Shown one piece after another: positions 1-5,017 of a stretch of 7,002 nt of DNA; position 1 is the first letter of the stretch, and each line of letters opens with the position of its first letter. Source of the stretch: CAZSVI01 sp964610205. GTDB taxonomy: Bacteria; Bacillota; Clostridia; DSM-8532. The notes beneath the pieces were generated by a model that was not told the origin of the DNA, did no database searches, and saw nothing but the letters and a program-made list of their open reading frames with translations. The stretch lies in assembly GCA_964610205.1 (NCBI GenBank), contig CAZSVI010000158.1, positions 1 to 7,002 of the forward strand. Reading direction: 5' to 3'. The translations under genes and the position numbers were made by a program.

Positions 1-77
1 TGCCGTTTTGCTTGCAAAAATTTCGGCACGCGCTCAATTCACTTGTGCTATATATTTGTACGAAAAATTTAGTACAA
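1..77. other. AT-rich edge segment with two small inverted repeats
   Basis: Two inverted repeats are visible. The first pairs TGCCG (1-5) with CGGCA (24-28) and encloses a second stem, TTTTGC (6-11) with GCAAAA (14-19); together they could fold as one bulged hairpin. The second pairs TTGTAC (56-61) with GTACAA (72-77) across a 10-base AT loop. Neither is followed by a clean run of T on either strand, so I do not call a terminator. The left edge cuts whatever lies beyond, so the hairpin may belong to the end of a gene or element outside the window. Confidence 0.3.
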
Positions 78-165
78 CATATATAAATTGTTTATTGATA
101 ATTAGGCAATGTACACCTTACCTAATCACACCCATTTTCATTGAGTGCAAAAAACCTCAACCTTA

Positions 166-234
166 TTATTTACTGTTATTTATGAATGCACGATTAATTT
201 GTTTTAAAAGATGAGGCGATATATGGTTAATCAT
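166..234 (-). CDS. 22-codon open frame with strong RBS; leader peptide or truncated gene start
   Basis: A minus-strand ATG (234-232) is preceded by AAGGAGGGG (249-241) at a 6-base spacing, which is an excellent ribosome-binding site. The frame reads MINHISPHLLKQINRAFINN and two more residues before a TAA at 168-166. I recognise no family. It starts about 20 bases after the stop of the decayed DsrE-like gene on the same strand, so it could be the intact beginning of the next gene of a former operon whose remainder was deleted. A real small peptide is possible but not supported beyond the RBS. No continuation of a recognisable protein is visible downstream towards base 1. Confidence 0.25.
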   Translation of the reverse strand: MINHISPHLLKQINRAFINNSK

Positions 235-254
235 TTTTGACCCCTCCTTTGATA

Positions 255-665
255 TTATACACTATTTCTTTTAATAAAACAAGCAGCTACCGAGATAGCA
301 TCAGAAATCAGAAATACACGAAAGCGGATGGGTTCTATAAGTTCTTCCTTCTTAAGTCCCATTACATCCATGGACATCTGGCATCCTACAATCTCAATTC
401 CGTTTTCTATGGCAGACTGAATCAAATCTTCCAGTGATAAAATATTTTTATTTCATTACTTTCCGGATCATTTTTCCTCCCTACCCATCATATTTATGTT
501 GGACAGCTTCAGCTTCCTGCTTCCTCTGGGCATCATCATCCCGAACATCCTATCCATGAAACCCTTCTCCACACTAACCTTTTCCGGTTTCCGCAGAATG
601 TTAAGTCCCCAGAACGTGAAGAACATGGTTACCTTCTTGTCCATTGATGCCGCACCGTTGGCAGA
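255..665 (-). pseudogene. Decayed DsrE/DsrF-like (DrsE_2-type) gene, 5'-truncated and frame-disrupted
   Basis: Reading the minus strand from about 665 gives SANGAASMDKKVTMFFTFWG, then NILRKPEK, FMDRMFGMMMPRGSRKLKLS and NINMMG. This runs into a TGA at 470-468. A different frame continues as GGKMIRKVMK (about 482-451). The first frame then resumes with NILSLEDLIQSAIENG and IEIVGCQMSMDVMGLKKEEL down to a TAA at 257-255. Joined, the pieces match the peroxiredoxin-like DsrE/DsrF/DrsH family of Clostridia, including the conserved Cys in the VGCQMSMDVMG motif. Functional members are small cytosolic proteins linked to sulfur-relay chemistry. Here the N-terminal beta-alpha unit is missing, two frame displacements lie near 450 and 482, and the last residues (after KKEEL) diverge from the usual C-terminus. 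I infer a dead gene. Sequencing error could explain the frame shifts but not the missing 5' end. Confidence 0.75.
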
Positions 666-936
666 TTAAAAAATGTTATAACGTTTATAATTAGGGTAAA
701 TAGTATATCGGATGAAAATCCCCCCGCTTTCTGTTTGTATTATTAAGCCGGGCAGGAGTGTAAATGCTTTTAAAAGCCGTCAATTACGCAACTGGATTCA
801 ATGAACGATAGCGCAAATTGCCCACCACTGAGGAAATACTCAGTTTACCCCCGCCTATAGATACAGGAGGCTTAGGGGATATTTGACAAAACCATAGCAT
901 AATAAGGAGTTATCCTTTAAAAATAAAAAAAGTAAT
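666..936. other. Non-coding stretch with palindromes and a GC-richer patch; origin unknown
   Basis: No convincing gene is seen on either strand. Features present: a perfect 12-base palindrome GCTTTTAAAAGC (766-777); a hairpin ACTGAG / CTCAGT separated by six bases (about 828-843); a stem pairing a run of C plus GCCT (848-856) with AGGC and AGGGG (868-879); and AAGGA / TCCTT (904-908 / 913-917). The part from about 800 to 880 is clearly richer in G and C than its flanks. It may be the remnant end of an insertion sequence or a structured leader of the plus-strand genes that start at 949, but I recognise neither a transposase fragment nor a known riboswitch consensus. Confidence 0.35.
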
Positions 937-942
937 GGGGGA
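937..942 (+). promoter_or_regulatory. RBS that sets the start of the 74-residue gene
   Basis: GGGGGA at 937-942 lies six bases before the ATG at 949. A TTG two codons upstream (943-945) would abut this sequence with no spacing, so the ATG is the better start. Confidence 0.6.
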
Positions 943-948
943 TTGATT

Positions 949-1173
949 ATGAAGCCGGATTTAAAACAAACATTTGAAAAATTAATTAAAAGCGAAGTTA
1001 AGTATCAATCATCAAACTTCGGGTTCAATCTTTTAATTTCACGACTGCAAAGAAAATATTCATCAAACGCTTCCATGGCAGAGCTTAATAATTGTTTGCA
1101 GGAAATGAATGAATTCTGTGAAAGATACGAACCAATTATGTCAAAAGATATTGATGCGATGAGAAAAATTTAG
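949..1173 (+). CDS. Hypothetical 74-residue protein, first gene of a two-gene unit
   Basis: I do not recognise this protein. It is small, soluble-looking and probably mostly alpha-helical: charged and amphipathic stretches (KQTFEKLIKSEVKYQ near the start; MAELNNCLQEMNEFCERYEP in the second half) with no hydrophobic membrane segment and no signal peptide. It has two cysteines in the NNCLQEMNEFCERYE stretch, ten residues apart counted inclusively, too few to argue for metal binding alone. The start is taken at ATG 949 because of the GGGGGA site just upstream. The TAG stop (1171-1173) overlaps the ribosome-binding site of the next gene, whose ATG is only 13 bases further on, so the two are almost certainly co-transcribed and translationally coupled. 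A role as partner of the following FIST-like protein is an inference from this coupling only. Confidence 0.7.
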   Translation: MKPDLKQTFEKLIKSEVKYQSSNFGFNLLISRLQRKYSSNASMAELNNCLQEMNEFCERYEPIMSKDIDAMRKI

Positions 1174-1186
1174 GAGGTACAAAAAT

Positions 1187-2161
1187 ATGTTTGTAACACT
1201 TGACGAGGCAAAAAAAACAATACTTGAAGGAAAAATCCTGCATATCGCAGCTGATGAATCCTTGCTTGAACAATTACCACAAGGCAAGTGGATTGCCGGA
1301 ACAACACCTTATTTTATTACCGAAAATGGTGGTATAACCTGTAAAGACAGATTGTTTATCCATGAAATCGGTGATGCCATAGATTGCAAAACAATGGTTT
1401 ATAATAGTACCACTGTTTTGGATGTTTCAAGAGACGCATATAAAAACGGGATGTCCTTTTTGGTTATGCCCTTTGCCAGTGATGCAGCTGTTTATTATGC
1501 CAGGGAAGCGCCAAATTCAAGGGATTTATTAATGAATCCAACTGTTGGCTGGATTTCCGGATTTGATCTTTCTACCGATTCATATGCAAAAGTTTATGAC
1601 GGTGTAAACGGCGCCTCTTATAAGGATAAAGCTGTTGCGCTGCATATATGCCTGCCTGACAATAAATGCGCGTCTCTCGGTATTGTTAATATTTTCAGTA
1701 CTGATGAAAACAACGCATCAATTCTGTTTCCGGACAATACCTTAACAGCAAAAAAATGCGTAATCAACGGAAAAGAGGTTGTTTTTGCGGATTATATCGC
1801 AGAAAAAGGCATTGACACACAACTTCCGTTAGTGGCGGATTATAACGGCATATATATTAATGTATCTATAAAAAACGTTTCCACGGAAAACGGAACCGTC
1901 GATTTATACGCTCCCGTATTCAAAGACAAGGAATACCGGTTTGCGTCCCAGGTGAACGATTACGCGGAAAGCTTTTCCGAACAACTAAAGCCCTTCAGTA
2001 ATGTCAAACCGGTTTTCTCGTGCAACTGCATTCTGAATTATCTCTATGGCAAGCTGGATGGCAAAGCAACGCCACCGTTTTCTGGTCCGGTAACTTTCGG
2101 GGAGGTCGCGTATCAATTGCTAAACCAGACATTGGTATACGCTGAGATTATTGATAAGTGA
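1187..2161 (+). CDS. FIST-like (DUF6976-type) putative ligand-sensing protein
   Basis: This 324-residue protein has no signal peptide or membrane span and should be cytosolic. The N-terminal part carries AADESLLEQLPQGKWIAGTTPYF-like sequence (residues 21-43), which I associate with the DUF6976-type family. The C-terminus carries FSCNC (277-281), GPVTFGEVAY (300-309) and LLNQTLVY (311-318). These recall the end of the FIST_C domain, where a late Cys and Gly-rich segment is followed by GF-T-GEI and a final LHN-TLV-like strand. FIST proteins are predicted small-ligand sensors, and one group (NosP) binds haem; whether this one binds anything is unknown. The start is secure: AGGAGG (1172-1177) lies nine bases before the ATG. 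It follows the 74-residue gene at 13 bases and has no visible output domain of its own, so any signal would have to pass to a partner. Confidence is high that it is a real gene, moderate for the family. Confidence 0.75.
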   Translation: MFVTLDEAKKTILEGKILHIAADESLLEQLPQGKWIAGTTPYFITENGGITCKDRLFIHEIGDAIDCKTMVYNSTTVLDVSRDAYKNGMSFLVMPFASDAAVYYAREAPNSRDLLMNPTVGWISGFDLSTDSYAKVYDGVNGASYKDKAVALHICLPDNKCASLGIVNIFSTDENNASILFPDNTLTAKKCVINGKEVVFADYIAEKGIDTQLPLVADYNGIYINVSIKNVSTENGTVDLYAPVFKDKEYRFASQVNDYAESFSEQLKPFSNVKPVFSCNCILNYLYGKLDGKATPPFSGPVTFGEVAYQLLNQTLVYAEIIDK

Positions 2162-2289
2162 TTCCATTCAACCTGTTGAATATCACAACCCGTTGTGTCA
2201 GCAGAAATAGCAAAATGTTATATTACAGAAATTTCTTCTGTTGGGGACATCTTTTGTCTTGTTATATTAAACTGGCACAACGAGTTATT
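2162..2289. terminator. Palindrome-rich spacer between convergent genes; possible bidirectional terminator
   Basis: Right after the TGA of the FIST-like gene comes ATTCAAC CT GTTGAAT (2166-2181), then CACAAC CC GTTGTG (2184-2197), both perfect. The second element can also pair over distance: CGTTGTGTCA (2191-2200) with TGGCACAACG (2273-2282), nine of ten bases plus one G-U pair. A small hairpin ACAGAA / TTCTGT (2225-2230 / 2236-2241) lies between. No long T run follows any stem, so this is not a textbook intrinsic terminator. The position between two converging transcription units still makes transcription ending the most natural role. Confidence 0.4.
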
Positions 2290-3237
2290 TTAAACTATCC
2301 CATAACTCTTCAAGAAGAATATTCCCAGTGTAATTGTCAATATTGAGCTCAGAGTTGATATGAGTATTATATTTGACGCGAGCTCCGAATCACTTCCCAT
2401 GGCCTTAGCCATTATATAACTGCTTATTGCCGTCGGAGCCGCATAAAGAATAAAAACAACACCTGCATCCACTCCCCTGAATCCAAAGTATATCAATGTT
2501 ATGGTAATGATTATCGGAATGATAATATTTCTCAAAGAAGCTGCGATCATGCTTAAAGTAATGCTCTTCTTCATGCTGTTGAAGCTGAAGCTTCCCCCTA
2601 TGCCTATCAGTGCCAGTGGCATAGCAAGAGATGATACGTAATTTATTGTCTTTATCGCGATTTCCGGTATGATAATTCCGAAAAACGAAAACGGAATAGC
2701 TGCCGCAATCGCTATGATAAAGGGATTTTTTATAATACTGCCGATTAATTTAAATATATTTGTCTTAATATGATTAGGGGAATTTATTGTAAGGGTTATT
2801 ATTGACAGTATATTAATAAGCGGTGTTACGAAGGCAAGAAGGATAGCGCTTTTGGTCAACCCCTCCTGCCCGAAAAGATTGTAGGCTATCGGCAGCCCGA
2901 ATATTGCGTAGTTACTGCGTATGATTCCCTGTATAAAAGCCCCCCGCTTCTGCTTCTCCTTAATAAAAACACCTGATATCACCTGAAGCAGAACCATTAT
3001 AACTACGGAGGAAACACCGGCAAATAAAATCGTGTTTATATTAAAAACACTTCTTATGTCCGTTGTGGCAACATCCCTGAAAAGCATGGCTGGAAGAGCC
3101 GCAATAAACACAAGATTGGAGCTTGCCGCACAAAACTCCTCATTGATTATATTCTTTCTTCTAAGGAAAAAACCAAAAAAAACAATCGCAAAAATCGGAA
3201 GTATTCCGTTTAACGCAAATACAAGATTATCCAACAA
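2290..3237 (-). CDS. AEC-family (auxin efflux carrier-type) membrane transporter
   Basis: A 315-residue integral membrane protein of the AEC / Mem_trans family (PF03547), which in bacteria moves organic acids such as malate, malonate or other small anions; the substrate here cannot be read off. About ten hydrophobic segments are visible, for example residues 5-24, 38-56, 70-92, 102-120 and 125-148, a central charged loop around 150-165, then further spans to the C-terminus. The motif SNYAIFGLPIA in the fourth segment fits the conserved SN-x-FGLP signature of the family, and length is normal (300-320). The start is a TTG at 3237-3235, five bases after GAGGAG (3248-3243); an adjacent TTG at 3234 is equally possible. 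It is last in the minus-strand series, 163 bases after the ASRT-type gene, so it may be part of that operon or have its own promoter. Confidence 0.85.
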   Translation of the reverse strand: MLDNLVFALNGILPIFAIVFFGFFLRRKNIINEEFCAASSNLVFIAALPAMLFRDVATTDIRSVFNINTILFAGVSSVVIMVLLQVISGVFIKEKQKRGAFIQGIIRSNYAIFGLPIAYNLFGQEGLTKSAILLAFVTPLINILSIITLTINSPNHIKTNIFKLIGSIIKNPFIIAIAAAIPFSFFGIIIPEIAIKTINYVSSLAMPLALIGIGGSFSFNSMKKSITLSMIAASLRNIIIPIIITITLIYFGFRGVDAGVVFILYAAPTAISSYIMAKAMGSDSELASNIILISTLSSILTITLGIFFLKSYGIV

Positions 3238-3400
3238 TAATACTCCTCACTAAAATAAAAAATCACTTGCAGGTTCGCCGTAAAATTACAATCCCCTTAT
3301 CTTTACCTTTCCACCTCACCATGCATCAGGTTTCCGGTAAGGTGTCTTCAATGCGGATAGGTTAAATCATCAGACAAACGGACATGTTACGAAACCCTTG
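3238..3400 (-). promoter_or_regulatory. 163-base leader of the AEC transporter gene with a 9-bp stem-loop
   Basis: CACCTCACC (3312-3320) and GGTAAGGTG (3336-3344) pair over nine positions. On the minus-strand transcript all nine bases pair if one U-G wobble is allowed, with a 15-base loop. The stem lies about 57 bases after the stop of the ASRT-type gene and about 75 bases before the AEC start. It is followed by purine-rich sequence rather than a T run, so it is more likely a processing or stability stem or an operator than an intrinsic terminator. A T-rich run occurs later, close to the AEC ribosome-binding site. I see no known riboswitch class. Confidence 0.35.
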
Positions 3401-3772
3401 TTAAAGCGGATATGCCATAGTTGTCATTAGGGCCATTTCAGCTTGTGTTGTATCCATTCGGCTGTATTGTACGATTATTTCAACATCACTTTGAACCATT
3501 ATGGCATAAGGTATATCTGATAAAACTCCGTTACCCTTGCTGTCCCTTATTTTATCCATACGAATGTGATGTGTCCGCTCGGCTGGGCAGAGTGCATTAA
3601 ACCCTTCCTGTTTTTCTCTGTCCTCAAAATACAGGGTAATTGATATATGTGCATCTTCGTTTCCCGGATTGAGTACGCATACAGCATCATGGCTTTTTAG
3701 AATTCCCGAGCCTGTTGATGGGTAATATCCGTCAGGAATAAACCATCCCTTTGAACCAAATTTTAGATTCAC
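3401..3772 (-). CDS. Anabaena sensory rhodopsin transducer (ASRT)-family protein
   Basis: The 123 residues match the ASRT family (PF07100) along their whole length. Shared features are the W-x-I-x-x-GY-x-P start (residues 10-18), SHDAVCVLNPGNEDAHISIT followed by LYF (27-49), the PAERTHHIRMD segment (63-73), and IPYAIMVQSDVEIIVQYSR then MDTTQAEMAL and TMAY (87-121). Family members are about 120-130 residues, so this one is complete. ASRT is a soluble, all-beta tetrameric protein that contacts a sensory rhodopsin in Anabaena. Most relatives have no rhodopsin partner and were predicted by comparative genomics to bind small molecules in carbohydrate metabolism. Here no opsin gene is visible; neighbours are a LacI repressor 44 bases upstream and a sugar-type ABC and FAD enzyme unit. 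The start is GTG (3772-3770) after GAAGGT (3786-3781). A palindrome (3790-3804) lies just before the RBS. Confidence 0.9.
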   Translation of the reverse strand: MNLKFGSKGWFIPDGYYPSTGSGILKSHDAVCVLNPGNEDAHISITLYFEDREKQEGFNALCPAERTHHIRMDKIRDSKGNGVLSDIPYAIMVQSDVEIIVQYSRMDTTQAEMALMTTMAYPL

Positions 3773-3789
3773 TTCAATTCACCTTCTTT

Positions 3790-3804
3790 AAAATACAGTA
3801 TTTT
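3790..3804. promoter_or_regulatory. Perfect 15-base palindrome just upstream of the ASRT-type gene RBS
   Basis: AAAATAC A GTATTTT has two perfect 7-base arms around one central base. It lies between the lacI-type stop (3817) and the GAAGGT site (3786-3781) of the ASRT-family gene. It could be an operator or an RNA stem next to the RBS; at seven AT-rich base pairs with a one-base centre it would be a poor RNA hairpin, so protein binding is somewhat more natural. Confidence 0.35.
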
Positions 3805-3816
3805 CGGATTAACATC

Positions 3817-4809
3817 TTAAGTAGTGCTTCTTTCAATAAGAGAAACAGGAATAATGATATTTTTAGTAGCAACAGTTTCACCACATACCAATTTCAAAAT
3901 AGTACTTACAGCGTTTTTCGCAATCAGCTCCGTATTATGTTGAATGGTTGTAAGCGGCTTAAGTGCATATTGGGAAATGCTTATGTCATCAAAACCTATA
4001 ATTTTTACATCTTCCGGTACGGAAAAACCGCGGGATGTTAATTCCCCGTAAGCACCAAAAGCCAGCATATCAGACACACAAAAAATGCCGTCAAATAATA
4101 TGCCCGAATTTATCAACCACTCTATTTCCTGTTTTCCTGCCTCAAAATCGACTCCATTAGCGCAACAGATCAACTGTTCGCTAAATTTTATATTGTAATC
4201 TGCATGTGCTTTCGTAAATCCTTTCTGTCGATCAATAAACGCTGATATGTTCCTATTATCCATTATAAACAGACTTCTTCGGCAGCCAGCCTTGATAAGT
4301 CTTTCTCCGGCAAGATATCCGCCAAGAAAGTTATCTGATGCAATAAATATGTTCTCTTCCACATCATTTGAAATACGGTCAATATATACTACGGGCAAAT
4401 CCTTCCGAACAACTGGATTACCTCCTTCTCCTTCAGCTATATAAATAAGGCCGCTGATATTCAGAGCATTAATCATAGGGATAAATTTCGCTTCAATTGC
4501 TGCCGATTCATGGGTATTGCATATCATTGTGGTATATGTAAGGGTCATCAGTTTTTCTTCAATTAACATTACCAGTTTTGCAAAGAATTCATTGGTAATG
4601 TCAGGCACTATAATGGCAATACACGGCATCTTTTGTGTTCTGAGCGCTCTTGCTACGTTACTGGGAGTATAATTGTATTCCTCAATTATATTATTTACCT
4701 TCTGTCTTGTTTCCTCAGAAAACCGTCCATTCCCATTAATAACTCTTGATACTGTCGCTACAGATACACCTGCATATTCAGCTATATCTTTCATCGAAAG
4801 CTTTTTCAA
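3817..4809 (-). CDS. LacI-family transcriptional repressor
   Basis: A complete 330-residue LacI/GalR regulator. Residues 6-25 form the helix-turn-helix (KDIAEYAGVSVATVSRVIN, a near-consensus recognition helix), residues 48-58 the hinge helix (TPSNVARALRT, with the minor-groove Leu at 57), and 62-330 the periplasmic-binding-protein-like ligand domain. Landmarks in that domain are IIVPDITNEFFAKLV near its start, VVYIDR in the middle and GFDDISISQYALKPLTTIQ near the end. Such proteins bind palindromic operators and release or bind them on sensing a sugar or nucleoside. The start is TTG at 4809-4807 with TAGG eight bases upstream; the Met at codon 6 has no good RBS and would clip the helix-turn-helix. 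It probably controls the adjacent ABC permease and FAD enzyme genes and itself. The ASRT-family gene follows after 44 bases and is likely co-transcribed. Confidence 0.95.
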   Translation of the reverse strand: MKKLSMKDIAEYAGVSVATVSRVINGNGRFSEETRQKVNNIIEEYNYTPSNVARALRTQKMPCIAIIVPDITNEFFAKLVMLIEEKLMTLTYTTMICNTHESAAIEAKFIPMINALNISGLIYIAEGEGGNPVVRKDLPVVYIDRISNDVEENIFIASDNFLGGYLAGERLIKAGCRRSLFIMDNRNISAFIDRQKGFTKAHADYNIKFSEQLICCANGVDFEAGKQEIEWLINSGILFDGIFCVSDMLAFGAYGELTSRGFSVPEDVKIIGFDDISISQYALKPLTTIQHNTELIAKNAVSTILKLVCGETVATKNIIIPVSLIERSTT

Positions 4810-4875
4810 ATCAAAAACCTACTTTTTGTATTATATTTTTGTTCCATATTGCGCACTTTTTCTTCTTTGTATATA

Positions 4876-4909
4876 ATTTTAACACATAAACTGATAGAAT
4901 GTGTAAAAA
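4876..4909 (-). promoter_or_regulatory. Candidate lacI promoter overlapped by an inverted repeat
   Basis: On the minus strand TG-T-TAAAAT (4884-4876) resembles an extended -10 element, about 66 bases before the TTG start. A TTTACA hexamer (4907-4902) lies 20 bases upstream of it, longer than ideal. The same bases form an inverted repeat: ACACAT (4882-4887) with ATGTGT (4899-4904), extended by TTTT and AAAA on the outer sides after one unpaired base. Overlap of a repeat with the -10 and -35 positions is what an autoregulatory operator would look like; that reading is inference. Confidence 0.4.
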
Positions 4910-4926
4910 TTTTATGAGAATTCATC

Positions 4927-4991
4927 TAAATCAAGCATTCCATACATAAAATACCCAGGTAAAGATTTTATGCATGAAATGCTTTGATTTA
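4927..4991. repeat. Long imperfect inverted repeat (about 26-bp arms, 12-base loop)
   Basis: The left arm (4927-4952) and the reverse complement of the right arm (4965-4991) share TAAATCA-AGCATT, then C/T, CAT, A/G, CATAAAAT: two substitutions and one single-base indel in about 26 positions. The loop is 12 bases. Each arm is itself roughly palindromic around CATGCATA / CATACATA (4937-4952 and 4965-4980), so the element may be two operator-like sites 28 bases apart rather than one RNA hairpin. It lies 26 bases after the stop of the FAD enzyme gene and before the candidate lacI promoter. No T run follows either side, which argues against an ordinary terminator, though such a stem could still protect the 3' end of the upstream transcript. 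Confidence 0.75.
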
Positions 4992-5017
4992 CTGCATAGG
5001 TTAAATGTTTTATAAGA

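Noticed and set aside
8..437. Plus-strand open frames of about 66-68 codons
   Set aside because: They have no good RBS, show low-complexity AT-driven composition, and one overlaps the minus-strand DsrE-like remnant, whose protein similarity is clear.
820..900. Cyclic-di-GMP or other known riboswitch
   Set aside because: Stems and G/C-rich bases invited the idea, but I could not find the conserved core of any class I know.
883..903. TTGACA followed by CATAAT as a promoter for the plus-strand unit
   Set aside because: The two hexamers are only nine bases apart and no -10-like hexamer occurs at 16-18 bases, so the pair is not a usable sigma-A promoter as read.
3032..3253. Plus-strand open frame opposite the AEC gene start
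   Set aside because: It is antisense to a clear membrane transporter, has no RBS and matches no family; a shadow frame.
3401..3772. Light-sensing function for the ASRT-family protein
   Set aside because: No opsin gene is visible, the neighbours are sugar-metabolism genes, and most family members lack a rhodopsin partner.
4927..4991. Intrinsic terminator of the FAD enzyme gene
   Set aside because: The stem is long enough but AT-rich, and neither side is followed by a run of T; kept as a repeat instead.
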